Below are positions 21,579-33,399 of a DNA stretch of 64,000 bases, piece by piece (positions within the stretch are counted from its first letter, which is position 1; the number at the start of each line of letters is the position of its first letter). Source of the DNA: Capitulum mitella (lineage: Eukaryota; Arthropoda; Thecostraca; Pollicipedomorpha; Pollicipedidae); the NCBI GenBank assembly GCA_030062745.1, contig CP099839.1, positions 40,907,891-40,971,890 of the forward strand, read 5' to 3'. Under the pieces are notes generated by a model, which did not search any database, had not been told where the DNA came from, and saw only the letters and a program-made list of their open reading frames with translations. The position numbers and the translations under genes were made by a program.

Positions 21579-24374
21579 ATGGCATCCCTTGGAGGATTTG
21601 TGGACCTTTTTCAAAAGGGGAAGGTCAGCTAAGTATTTGATGATTGGCTAATCTGGGTACCTTAGTAATCCTCATACTAGACTCTGTCATTATTTGACAT
21701 TCTAATCATTGGGCTGCATATTTTGCCATCATGTGTATTCATTTGGTATTGTGGGTCTGCTTTTACAAACTCATTGGCTTGTCATTGCACTACATTTGTG
21801 TTTGCTTTTGTTTATGTTACATTTTATCCCATTTAGGGCTAGACACGTGCGTGGATACTGAGAGAATGAAAGTTAACCCCATTTTTAATGATTGTTTTGC
21901 TGATTTAGGCATGCCTTGGCATCTTCTTGGAAAATAGGTGTCTTGTCAGACCATAGTAGTGCCCAGGTGACGAAACACCATTACTGGTGAAATTAGAGTC
22001 AGACATAAAACGAGGATCCAAATGTCCATCTGATTAGGGCTCAGCTTGTGTGGCTTTCCATCGTTGACTGTGTGTGTATGTGCGTGTGTGCAGACGTTCC
22101 GGCCGAAGAAGCACTTTCAGCCGGGCACCATCAAGTACTCGCTGTACAAGCACGCGCAGGCGTCGCTGAATTCAGGCCTGAACCTGCGGCTGGCCGTGCG
22201 CCTGCCGCCGGGCGAGGACCTGAACGACTGGATCGCCGTCCACGGTACGGACGGCGCCGGGGCGGCGGCTCAGCACCCCTGGAGCACGGCTCCGCGGCAG
22301 GAGCGGGCCGGTGGGAAACACCAGACCAGGCGAGCCGGCCTGGTGCCAGCGTGTTGAGTTTTAAAGTCATATCAGACAGATGTGGCGAAAAAGGACTGTG
22401 TATTGTTAAGTCTTTGGAGGCGGCAAAGGCCAGGTCAGAATAACGCTGCCTGTGGGAAGGATGTGTTTACGGGAAGTCGTAACGGGAGCTAGGTAAAAAA
22501 CAATGAAAAGTGGCAAGGTAGCACCATTGCACTTGCAATGCAATAGTGGCCTGGAGCTGGGAAAGCGGCTATGGTGAGGCTTGAAAGGCAAAATGTGAGG
22601 CATTAGTTTTGGTAAAGTAATGCATTTACACAATGTTTTTCTTTGTGTCATTATTCGTTTATGAAATGTTATCTGCACACAAACCTTTAGGTGAATGAAC
22701 CAAACGTTCGTACTACCTCCCAATGCCCATCGCAGTTACATGCTGTCTTAATCGGTCTGGGATGGGTGATGCACTCTCTTGTCTGAGTAACCAGACAGCA
22801 ACGTCTCGACAGTGGTGGACTTCTTCAACCGAATCAACCTGATCTACGGCACCATCTGCGACAACTGCACGGAGGAGTCTTGTCCGGTGATGTCGGGCGG
22901 GCCCAAATTCGAGTACCGCTGGGCCGACGGACAGCGCTACAAGAAGCCGACGGCCCTCTCGGCGCCGCAGTACATCACCCTGCTGATGGAGTGGGTCGAG
23001 ACGCAGATCAACGACGAGACCCTCTTCCCGGCCACCGTCGGTGAGGGCCCGTGTCGTGGTGATGTGATAGGCCGGCGCGCCGTCTGATGGCGCGCCGAGA
23101 GGGGAAAACGGTGTTTATCGCGTCCGATGTTGGTCGTTTTCCAATTTACGGCCGTTGGCGAGACACCGCCATTCGACTCAAATAGTATAGGGCGTGTGCT
23201 GTTTACGAGCGTCATTTCGAAGAGTACGGAATCTCGTATGCCTTGGCAGCTCGAATGAAGAACACCGGTTTTTAATCGTTAGTTGCTGTGCATTTTAATG
23301 ACAGATCGTCTCCTCTTTATTCAGTTTCGTTCTAATTTCTTTTCTGAGCATACTTTGTGACACCGTTCGTAGAAGAAGAAGGAAAAGCATGTCATATACG
23401 TGAAATGTTACCGTTTTATCAGACATTAACAAAATTGGCTGTGATTTTGAAGGCCTGAACTCCTTTGTATTCATATGAACTGCCTCTTGCTGTACTGAAT
23501 GAGTCCATGTTGCAACAACCTACTGCGCGTTGTGTGTGATTAGTGTCCCGAAATGTGTCTCGAGAGAATATATCGTGGCGTCTGGAGCACGGATTATGTC
23601 TCTTATGGTGCGGCGTTCTGTTCGCAGATATTCCCTTTCCAAAAACCTTCTCAAGCCTGTGTAAGAAGATTCTGACTCGGCTGTTTCGTGTTTTCGTGCA
23701 CGTTTACATCCACCACTTTGACAGCCTGGTGGCTATAGGAGCGGTAAGTAATGTGGGTGACTGATGTCGACTGTGTCAGTCGACGATTAAAATGTGAACG
23801 ATTGGCTGATATGGTATGGGGCCTCATACCACATCAGCCAATCATTCACGTAAGTTCCGGGGCTTACATTTATTAGTGTACCCTGCCGATAATACCCGTG
23901 GTGTTTAATGCTGCGTAGGGTATCGCAATGTTCCCTTGAGATTTGGTTCTTGGGTTATGCTGAGCTTGCGTTTTGATCGTCTTTTCGGGTAGCGTGCGAG
24001 CTTCTCATTGACATGGAAGATATTCACGTCAGTCGTCCCCTGCGACACCGACTCTCGGCGTCACAAAGTCAAAACTGAGACACATTCCTCTGTTGTCGGC
24101 CTCTGCAAGAAGCCCCCGTCACCGTACAGGCCATTGCCGGGACAGCGGCAGAGCCTGACCCCGCCCCGCGCGCCCGCCTTGACCGTGACCGCCCGGCCCG
24201 CAGGAGGCGCACGTCAACACCTGCTACAAACACTTCTACTACTTCGTCACCGAGTTCGAGCTGGTGAAGCCACGCGAGCTGGAGGCGCTGCGCGAGATGA
24301 CGGCTCGCATCTGCCCGGCGCCGCCGCCGCCGCCGCCGGCGGCCGCCGCCCGATGCCGGCTGCCGCCCCGGTGA
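21579..24374 (+). CDS. MOB3: MOB kinase activator-like 3 (five coding exons)
   Basis: MOB3 is a Mob-family adaptor; Mob proteins bind and regulate NDR/LATS and MST kinases, and MOB3 members are the branch linked to MST1. Exons are 21579-21623, 22094-22244, 22813-23040, 23628-23743 and 24204-24374; all have GT-AG borders and join in frame to 236 codons plus TGA. The protein starts [15 protein letters not shown], then TFRPKK, as in fly Mob3. It contains [21 protein letters not shown], the zinc ligands Cys84, Cys89, His166 and His171 at the spacing used by MOB1, [17 protein letters not shown], and [15 protein letters not shown]. Normal MOB3 proteins end just after the MTSRIC motif; here MTARIC is followed by a Pro/Ala/Arg tail of about 19 residues from a CCG run. 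The first exon sits in AT-rich, CpG-poor DNA; exons 2, 3 and 5 are GC-rich. An acceptor (GATCCACAG) five bases before the ATG implies an upstream non-coding exon. Confidence 0.96.
23766..23849. repeat. Two adjacent hairpins in the last MOB3 intron
   Basis: GTCGACTG-TGT-CAGTCGAC (23766-23784) is a perfect 8-bp stem. Right after it, a 25-bp stem with two mismatches runs from GTGAACGATTGGCTGAT (from 23794) to its complement ending at 23849, with a 6-nt loop near 23819-23824. The long stem resembles a small precursor hairpin or a short palindromic transposon. Confidence 0.75.
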
Positions 24375-25387
24375 TGTCTGCGGCTCGGCGGGCGGCCGTG
24401 CGCCGGCTGGCGGCGCTGGCACGGTCTGGTTGTGACGCACAGGTGGCAGGTAGCCGTAGGTGCCTCGCCTAGGCCGGCGGTGGCGTGTCGGGCACGCGTG
24501 GTGGTGGTAGTCGAGCAGCCGTCCGGCCGCCGGGGATGTAGCCGGTTGTTACGGCAGCTGGAGGCGCAGAATCAGCAGTAGGACAGTTGGAAAACGCTCG
24601 CAATATGGATCTGTTAGTTGTCCATGAACTCGAGCTGTTTTAGATGTGGTAAAGCTGGGGCAGCCCCTTAGAAGTGCTGGACAAATCCAAATTACTATGG
24701 TGCTCACGGCACGTTAAGAAAGCGACCATCTGCCGTACGGCGCGGGCATAGCCTTTAGGGTGTTGCCGTGAGGGTGCAGACCTTTAGGGCTAAGCGATAC
24801 GCTTACCTCCAGTGGAGTACCTGCTGCGAGTAGACATAGATATGCGACTGGAGATCTCGTGAAGTGATTGTGACGGGAGGGTAGAAATGACGGCAGTAGT
24901 AACAACAGTCGCTGACAGACGCCCGTGTTTGCGCCGGGTGTTGGCATCATAGCATTCAGTAATGGGCGTGCATATGGTGATAGAAGGTGCACATGTTTGT
25001 CGGCTTGGTGGTTTGGAGGGTTTGATCCCAGGGGTGAAGTGTCTGCCTATGTTTGGCGAGACCCGGCACAGTTTCACCGAAAGGAGTCGTGAGGTTGTGT
25101 TGGTTTTTAATTCACACAACCATTTGTTATTGATGCCTAGATTGCAGTTGCCTAGTATCATGCTCAGAATAAGCAACATCAGCTACAAGCAAACTTCCGC
25201 CACACGTGGTTATGGAGATTCATCCACGCAGTTGTGCAGACTTCCTGTGCGGAAATTCAGTGCCGATTTTTTTTTTTTGCTGAACAAAAGGTAGACGTTG
25301 AGATATGCATTTTTAAGGAATATCTTCCGATTGAACTTTTCGAGATCCATTCATAATGGAGTATGTTGAAATGGCAAAATGAGGCCA

Positions 25388-25393
25388 AATAAA
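25388..25393 (+). terminator. Probable MOB3 poly(A) signal
   Basis: AATAAA about 1 kb after the MOB3 stop is followed within 20 nt by GT-rich sequence (GTTATGTCATGTGT). This would end a 3'UTR of about 1 kb that contains no other recognisable gene. Confidence 0.55.
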
Positions 25394-26030
25394 GTTATGT
25401 CATGTGTAAGTCAAAGCTCTCTTTTTGGATGCCTTTTTCTTTGTTCTTTTTCCTATCGTGTTACATCTTGTTTCGCCTTTTTTAATGTGTAGTTAGGCTC
25501 GTTTTCTTCACCGAAGCGACTGCATCTTCCCTTGTTTATTGAGTCAGTGTGGGAATCTCATGCTGAAGGCTCCACTCCATGGAAATGTCTTTTAGTAATG
25601 TATATGGTCTGCCAAGTCCTTGTTGGAGAATGTTGAGCACACATGTTACTAAATGCAAAATTATTTTTGGCATAAGAATTTTGTAACGTAGCTGCTCGCT
25701 CGATGGTTGTCAGAAAAATACGAATTCGTGAACCCAAATGGGACAGCCACGGTAATCTCTAGGAGAGCATTAAGATCTGTTTTTGATGCTGCTTGTTGTG
25801 AACCCGTTCATTGTTTTTGTACGATACTCGCAGAATAGGTCGTCTGGGGCTAAAGAAGCCATCAGGGTAAGTCGTAAATCTTGTGTTTTTCAAGGTACAA
25901 TGAAATGATATTTCGATTTTAGACTAACGCGTGGATGCTGAGAACCGTGAACGGTAAATGAGCTCGTCAATTTAACCAACGTGGTAGGCAGCGTCTTTGT
26001 AGATCATTGGTGTAGCTGGTGATGATGTTG

Positions 26031-26034
<4 letters not shown>

Positions 26035-26094
<60 letters not shown>
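26035..26094. repeat. (TA)n microsatellite
   Basis: Uninterrupted TA dinucleotides for about 60 bases in the intergenic region after MOB3. Confidence 0.95.
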
Positions 26095-26096
<2 letters not shown>

Positions 26097-29050
26097 CAGC
26101 ATCAGAAGTAGCGTATGCTGATCGAAGAGGTGATTGCAATAAGTTATTTTGAAACCTGTGGTTAGGAAGTTTTGTCCATAATATGGAATTTTTATGTCCC
26201 TGAGCGGCATGGTAAACAGTGTGCCAATGTAAATGTGCACGGATAATTTCTAAGATGTAAGCGTATCAAGCTGTCACGTGAGACCAGTTGTCTCCATAAA
26301 GGTAGGCAAAGATCGTTTGACCGTCGAGGAAATCTTGGATCTTCTTTTACTGACTTACACCTTTTGTACAACTGTAGCTACTTGTCACAAGTACCGGCTG
26401 GATCATGTTTTCTATTTATGCGTGTGCTCTTAGGCAACTTTGACAACTTTATGTCGTTGATGGTCCGGGAAATGTGAACTCGTGGCCTGTCGTGGATTTT
26501 CTGGTTCGGGTGACGGGCTGTGCAATGCACTTTTGCTTGTTTGCCGTAGTAGAAGGATGTGGACCACTGCAACTGATTGTGTTAGATGGACCCAGTCCTG
26601 CTTCGCATTTATTTCCATTGTCTCAAATTACACTGCCTCAGTTGTTCGTCAGTTCCCACGTTCTTGCAGTGGATGTTGTGTTATCGTTCACTCAAAGCTG
26701 GTTGAACCCAAACAGTCCTTTTCAGTTTCGCTTCAGTGCTCCCATGTAATGTGTGCATTTGATGTTTTGCGCTAAAAATCCCATAACCCCATATGTGGCA
26801 ATCTGTTATAGTTATACTAAGCATTCCCGCCACCTGCCCTCCGCTGGATATTCTGAATAAATATGTGATGCAAGGTTGTGTGTCTGTATTAAACAGTCGG
26901 TGTCCCCAGTTTTCCGGCGTTTGGCTGGTGGGACAGTCGGATCCCCGTCCCGGATTCAGAATCTTTGAAGCGCTGTGATTAGCGGAAGTACGCTGAATAA
27001 CCTCGCAATAACCGTAGGACGGGTTTCTGATATCTCCTGCGGCAATGGGTGTCCGTTGCACCACGCCGTGGAACATAGATCGTGTTCCATTTCACAGTGG
27101 ATCTGTCGCGCTGTCGATCTTCATCTGTTACTCAGTCTGGCTTGGGGTCAGTCGAGACTAGGAACGCATCCGCAGTTGTCCAGTACTGAGTAAAAGACTT
27201 GGGCTTCGAAGATTTTGTAGTTCAAGATACGACTTAAATCTTTAACAACGGCATGATTTGAATTACAGAGGAGGGTAAGGGATTTTTAACTAATTTCTTC
27301 ATAGTGAACGGCACAGGTGTGATGGAATTTCGTGTGTTCTTTGAAAGCTTTTTAGATCGCCCTGAGTTACGGAGCCTGTCTCTAATGAAATACGGAGCGC
27401 GCGGACGTTGCGCGCTTTGCACGGGTCACGCTGTCTGGGGAAGAGCCAGTAGCGCAACCAGGATTCTCGTAAGACGGGGATGATAATGGCTAAAATAAAA
27501 ACGGTTTGATGCCACTCATATCACCATTGCAAACGTAGGGTATTGGACCCTGCAAAAAAGCATACACGGAGATTTCGATATTAAAAGTAAGTCACTTTGT
27601 ACTGCACAACACCGTTATCTTTCGAACCAGTCAGTTGTGATAATGACAAATTTCTGGGAACCTCTGACCATTAGGGGGCCGGCTGACCCTTCTGACTTCC
27701 CTCTGGCTAGGCCAACGACTCATCGAGGGAAATTTGAGGTGGGGGGGCGGGAGTGAGATGAGTTATTTTTTAACCTGCCGACTTACGAACACTTGCTCTG
27801 GATTTTGAACGTTTCATTGACATCGTTCGAAGTAACAGTGATATTCACCAAACAAGCTATAATTGAATCTGCTGTAAACAGTCTTGTATTTAACGCGAAA
27901 TATTACTTGCAAGGAACTTCGCGGATCATACACGTTTCGTAAAAAAGTGAACGATCTATTTTTTTTCCTGGTTTGGCTGTACGCTTTGTAACTTGAGCTG
28001 GACACAGCAGATGCGGACTTAACCAACTATGGCCTCTCGCAGGTGGCAAGTTAGCATAACCGCGGTTGTGCTTGCCATCCTCAGTGGCGAGTTTTTGCCT
28101 CGACTGGAGGGTGGGGGGGCATTGCCCTCCTAATTTACATTAACATAACATATGTTAAACGAATCCCGTGGCTACGCTACGGGGTAGACAAAGTCCATGA
28201 TCTTAGAACATGGAGTGGTTTTTAGGGACCAAGATTTCCCAATGTATGTAAACCAACGTAATCCGACGCGGATTTCTCTTCGGACTGCGGCAGCTCCGTT
28301 TTGCCGTTTTCAAAAACAAACGCCTGAGTAAATTTGTTTCCAAAATGATTGAATTTGGCTTCGGATGTACGCAGAAACTGGTAAGTTTGCTGTGAAGAGG
28401 GTTCCAGGTTCCTCACGCATGACGAGTGTCGCTTGTATATTGTAATCGTGCTTGCATATTGTAATCGCATGTAGTACGAGCACACAGCCTAATACCTCTC
28501 GAACATTTTTTCGCCATCCGTAGCATTACGTATTCTTTCATTCCTTGTTCTTGTGAGCCAATCTATCTCCAGGCGTTGGGTGCGGAGTACCACATGTACA
28601 GATAGGCGTCAATTCACGCTAGATTCGCATCTCTCGCGATGGTAGCACTATGGGTGGCCGTTGTGAAAACTAAAGGGGCTCACGCGCCAGCACACTATGG
28701 ACGTGAATTACTATCACCTCAAACATCAGTTATACAAATGCCCCTATCTCATCTGACCCACGGGTTAACATGCCCACATGGCAATAACAAACCAGTCTAG
28801 TCTACCTGGCGCCACCATCGCCGGTGACACTCATCTAGGGTGAGGTGACAACTGGCTTTACGTCCGGTGCGGGGTTCAGTCATATGGCAGCAACGGTGCA
28901 CATTTTAGAACTAGACCATAGAGTCTCATGTTCAAATACCATTTTTCGGGGCCACGGCCCCTAAACTCTACAAGATGTATCCAAACAAAAATGAGATAGC
29001 AATGAAGCTTGAACATTTTCTTTCAATTTACAGATTCAAAAGTGTGCGCC

Positions 29051-29074
29051 GCTACGTTCGTTTTCGAACGTAGC
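29051..29074. repeat. Perfect 10-bp hairpin with TTTT loop
   Basis: GCTACGTTCG, TTTT, then the exact complement CGAACGTAGC. It is short and could be chance or a small regulatory palindrome. Confidence 0.6.
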
Positions 29075-29255
29075 AAGAAGTTAAGCAAGAAGTTCACCCA
29101 TGCACATGACGCGATGGTCAGGCGTGGGTTCGAATCCTGCTGCTGCCAGGTCTTCTTCATATCAGTTGAGATAGAAAACAATGTGAATAAGGCCACTGAT
29201 TATTGTATTGCACGTCCTTTTGGGCGACCCATGATCAAACAGAACACCAAAATGA

Positions 29256-29304
<49 letters not shown>
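29256..29304. repeat. Compound (TA)n(CA)n(TA)n microsatellite
   Basis: TA repeats, about 12 CA units, then TA repeats. It sits at the left edge of the CpG-depleted domain. Confidence 0.95.
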
Positions 29305-31120
29305 ACAATAATAATGAAAAATGACTACAGCAGAAATTATGCTACAACAGGTTGCAGAGTAATATGAGATGAACATCACACAAATATTTTTATTATACAG
29401 CACAGGCTCAAATAAAACTTGGGCAACAGCTCAGCTGTGATGTGTGGTAACCAGAGAAAAACATGAAGCAACAGCAGGCCTACCACCATCAAACTGCTTC
29501 TTCCTTGGGCTTTGGGAAAACATTGTACTTATTGCCAGGAGGCTTGACATTCTGGACTGAAGTGCCATTATGTCAAACAGGTACTGTGCAATTTGGCATG
29601 CTATTGGTCTGAAAAGGAAAGATGAATTATCTAAAAAGCAAGCTGCCAGACTGTTACAAAATATCTTCATTTTCACTTTACCATTGTCTAAACTAAATGA
29701 CTGAACCAAATGTTCTGCAACTAAAAGCTAGGTTTGACAAGAAAAAAACCACCTAACAGAACTGCAGGCTTAAAAGAAAACACCAATTTTCTTACTTTTC
29801 CACCAATTTTTGTGATTTAAAACCCATTCAATCTCCCCTTGCTCCCAGTGGTAGGAATGTTAATGGAATGTCCCCAGGGCAATGAGAGCAATGAATGTCA
29901 TTTCAGATTGTCTTGGAACATTTCCCAACTGTGCACATTCTAAAATAAAAATGTCTGACTAGATACTTGATATATTTATACATACTCAATAATAAAATCC
30001 CTTATAACTGACAAAAATAAGAATATCTGTCAAAAAAGCACCACTAAGAATGTAGGTTATAGCTGTGCATCCAGATTCCAAACAAAATATCTGAATGAAT
30101 ATTCCTTTAATTTATTCATTCAATATAGTCAGACACTGGAATCAGTATCAAAATAATCAGAAGCACTGGAACCATGAAAATGTTTCTACTGTACTTGAAC
30201 ATTATCAGTGTTCAAACATCAATGTTCAAGCATATGATTATGTATAAATATCAAAGATATTTTATCCTGATGCTCAACTAAAAATTTCAAGTACAGTACA
30301 GCCTTTACAGAAACCTACAACATTCACCTCTTGTGCTAGGCATAGATGTAAGATACCTGTCTGTGGAATGGCATGAACTTGTTGCCTATGGGAACTGGAT
30401 GGCAGACAAGGGCAGGCACTGGAGGGCACACATTTGATACATTGGACCATAATGCATGCTGATACAGAGGATGAGCCAGGCAATTTTGATATCACATGAC
30501 ACCTTGCATACAGAATGCAGGTTGATTCATAGTTCCTTTTTCCTATTTTCTGCCCCCATACCATCATGGGGGCATGCCAATGTTTATTTCCTGTTGATAG
30601 AGCAATCTTATTTTTTGATGGAAGTATCATGTGCTAACATGCAACAAAGGCCTACTAGTATAAGTGTCAATTTTCCTCTCTTATAGATGTCAAAATTTCT
30701 GCAGACTAAATTGCAGTAACATGCTTAGATTTCCTGAGTATCTGGATATGATAATCAAACACGATTGTCCAAATATCCAAATACTGGAACAGCTTAAATG
30801 TGGGTACATCTTGATAAATCCCCTACTAGCCAGATGCTGATAAATAAATCCTTATCACACAGACACCATCCAGCCTGCAGCAATGCCCAACCTTATCTTA
30901 CCTTACCTATGGCTGCCAGGAATTATAAAAACCATAAATGCCACTATGTTTTTTGGTTATACACTTACTAATTAACATGTGCCAAACCTTTTCATAATGA
31001 AATCATAATGTGAAAGGGCAAAGGATGAGATACTCCAATAAGATACAAAGCAAACTCCAATAAGATACAACGCAAATTACTTAAAACCAACACAATTTTC
31101 CAACAGTCCGATATCGATCC
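29305..31120. other. CpG-depleted segment, possible cryptic minus-strand exons
   Basis: CpG is almost absent here, whereas DNA on both sides carries it. On the minus strand, a good acceptor (CTTTCCTTTTCAG) opens a frame of 58 codons from about 29611 to the TGA at 29431-29433 (PIACQIAQYLFDIMALQSRM onward, ending VTTHHS). Another acceptor/donor pair brackets about 30364-30465. The joining frame is ambiguous and I recognise no family, so no gene is called. Confidence 0.3.
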
Positions 31121-31152
31121 TCAAGAGCTGTGTGGAAGATTTCCTGGATCTT

Positions 31153-31338
31153 CAAGGCTTGGAAACAGCTGGATGATTGGTTTGGGTTACGGCCTACAGC
31201 CACTGGGGCTCAAGCGTCCGGTGTCCAATCCACACCATGCGTCACCGATTGGGCATCGAGTTTTGAATCCACAACCTTGCGAATATCGGTCAGAGCCTTT
31301 GTCCACAAAGCTAACGAGGAGCACAAGGCTTGGAAACA
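31153..31338 (-). mobile_element. tRNA-like SINE, 156 bp, with target duplication
   Basis: A 15-bp direct repeat CAAGGCTTGGAAACA (31153-31167 and 31324-31338) brackets 31168-31323. On the minus strand the bracketed sequence begins TGCTCCTCGTTAGCTTTG and continues TGGACAAAGGC, like a tRNA D-arm/A-box. It then has GGTTGTGGATTCAAAAC, like a weak B-box. These are the features of a tRNA-derived SINE. A caution: GGCTTGGAAAC recurs again at about 31376, so part of the flank may itself be locally repeated. Confidence 0.6.
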
Positions 31339-31904
31339 CTTCTTCTTGTTCTTGTTCTTGTTCTTGTGTAGTTGGGCTTGGAAACCCACAGCGATATTTT
31401 TTTTATTTAATCGCAATAACCGCACCACAGATGCCGCCGCCTCAGCGCTACCAAGTAATGATATATTATTCCAGGTCAAGCCTGAATCTTTGAGTTTGTT
31501 ACATTTTTAGTTCTTTTTAGTATATAGTATGGAAAAGTGGAGCACCCATTGTCCCGGTCCCGTGGAGTTGAGCTCTGCATGGAAGTAGTGCGTGCGGAGG
31601 GCATTGCGGGATAGCCGTGATTCTCATCAAAGTTCGAAACGCCGAGTGGCTTTTAGCGTGGAAACTCTTGAATACAAATTCAGTAAGTATGGTCTTAGCC
31701 CTGCATGGTCGGGTGACTAGTTGCAGGTTTGCGAGACGCCCCATGTGGCACGTATTTGCAGGTAGAATGAATTGATGATGCGCATTGTCTGTTTTCGTCA
31801 TTTGTGCGATGTGTATACAAACACACGGCTTTTCAAGTATTGCAGACATATGCAGACTGCCTGGCGCAAGTTTTTAGAAGGTGTTTTTTTGGCAGTGAAG
31901 AATG

Positions 31905-32065
31905 CTGGAATATATGGGCCCCAAAAACATTTTGTACTGCAAAAGTCTGATCTTGTACCTTCATTAAAAAGTTATATTATGTTGGCAAATTTCTGTTTCT
32001 GTAAGCAGTTGACTCTGTTAGCAGTTAAGAAGCTTGTTAACTGACTTGCAACAAGAATGCCAACT
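31905..32065 (+). repeat. Interspersed repeat family R1, partial copy
   Basis: Matches the first half of the R1 repeat (CCCCAAAAACATTTTGTACT, AAAAGTTATATTATGTTGGC, CAAATTTCTG) and ends near AATGCCAACTTAAAC. Confidence 0.55.
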
Positions 32066-32439
32066 TAAACTAGTGCCATACATTTTCACCAAGTGATGAA
32101 AAACAGCGTAAATGGCATAAAAATCATACAGCAGATGGTTTTAAGGCAAATACCTGTGATTTGGTTGTTGCATAATGTCACACTAGTATGAAGAAAGTGA
32201 AAAATTACTGAATAATATGGCCACTCCATTAATTGCTGACCATCGCATCACATGTCTGTGTGACTTCTGCAGCAATTCTTTGTTAACAAAATCAGAAGGG
32301 GTAATTCCCAAAGTGAAGGTGTTGTGGGCCTAATGAATCCTAATTTAATCTAACCATAGCCTAACCTAACCTATTTATTTGGATGAACTAACCTCTGTTG
32401 AACAGAGCCAAGTCCAATACCTTTATTGGTGTACAGCCT

Positions 32440-32593
32440 CTAATATCCCATACTGCACCTCCTGCCAGGGCTGCACCCTTGGTGCAACATTATGCCCCAT
32501 GAACATCTGTTTATTGCTAATATCCCATACTGCACCTCCTGCCAGGGCTGCACATTTGGTGCAACATTATGCCCCATGAACATCTGTTTATTG
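32440..32593. repeat. 77-bp direct tandem duplication
   Basis: CTAATATCCCATACTGCACC through AACATCTGTTTATTG is repeated head to tail with period 77 and only a few differences (for example CACCCTTGG versus CACATTTGG). Recent duplication. Confidence 0.9.
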
Positions 32594-32867
32594 GACTTCT
32601 GCCTCTAGTTTCATTTACTGATGATGTCATCAAAAATTATGCAGTACACTGTGCATCCTTGGAGCCAAGGCAGTGTTAACAAGGTGATGCTACCCATTCG
32701 GGGCAGGTTTGCTTGTGATGAAATATAATTCCATTTCTTCCAGAAACCATACTGGTAGCATCACCATTTCTTGCTTTCATAGGAGAGTTTATGAGCTCTC
32801 CTGTATCACATGGATAGCAAAAGTGGTCTGTGAAAAGATGAAAAAGTGATGTGTTGTCTGAACTAGT

Positions 32868-33030
32868 ATTACTCTGCAAAATGTTGTACTCCAGAACAAA
32901 AATTATGTCCCAGCATGAAAAGTGATGTGTTGCCTAAACTAGTACTACTCTACAAAATGTTGTACTCCAGAACAAAAATTATGTCCCAGCATCAAGAACA
33001 AAAACAAATTGCCATCTCTGGCCTGGCAGT
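32868..33030 (+). repeat. R1 3' fragments in tandem
   Basis: Two successive copies of AAAATGTTGTACTCCAGAAC and AAAAATTATGTCCCAGCAT (about 32878 and 32956) match the end of R1; the second continues into CAAGAACAAAAAC. Confidence 0.6.
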
Positions 33031-33399
33031 GGTAAAGAAAGATTACATTTCATGATGTATGGGATGATGTCTTCATCAGTTACAGTATTGGAATGATATT
33101 AGGTGTGGTGCCATCTGGACTGCAACTTGAGCATTTTCTAGTTAAAGATTAATTACTTGGTATGCAGGGGGCATCATTACCACTGCTTGTTATGTAGGTA
33201 GATTTCACTGTGGGTGGACATAAATCTGGCATCATTTGTATGCCTCTGTCCTGACTCATTGTTGGTGCTCCATGGCACTGCAGGCAATCTGTGCAGCTGC
33301 CAAACTGCTTTGATGTAATGTGATCAGTGATGCAGATGAGGGGAAGATGAACTGTCCCCATTGAAGTTCACCATGAGATCATCATGGGCACTGAGAAGG

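Larger units (their letters stand above)
25420..29210. other. Unassigned intergenic stretch
   Basis: No exon, RNA gene or complete transposon was recognised. It includes a (TA)n run at 26035-26094. Near 29115 an isolated GGGTTCGAATCC resembles an internal RNA polymerase III B-box, but no tRNA fold or A-box was found around it. A similar B-box-like GTTCAAATACC occurs at about 28932. Either could be a worn SINE. Confidence 0.45.

Noticed and set aside
29100-29140. Possible tRNA gene around GGGTTCGAATCC
   Set aside because: No T-stem pairing, acceptor stem or A-box at the right distance; at best a SINE remnant.
32350-32380. Telomere-like CCTAACCTAACC
   Set aside because: Only two to three units in AT-rich DNA; too short to be an internal telomeric tract.
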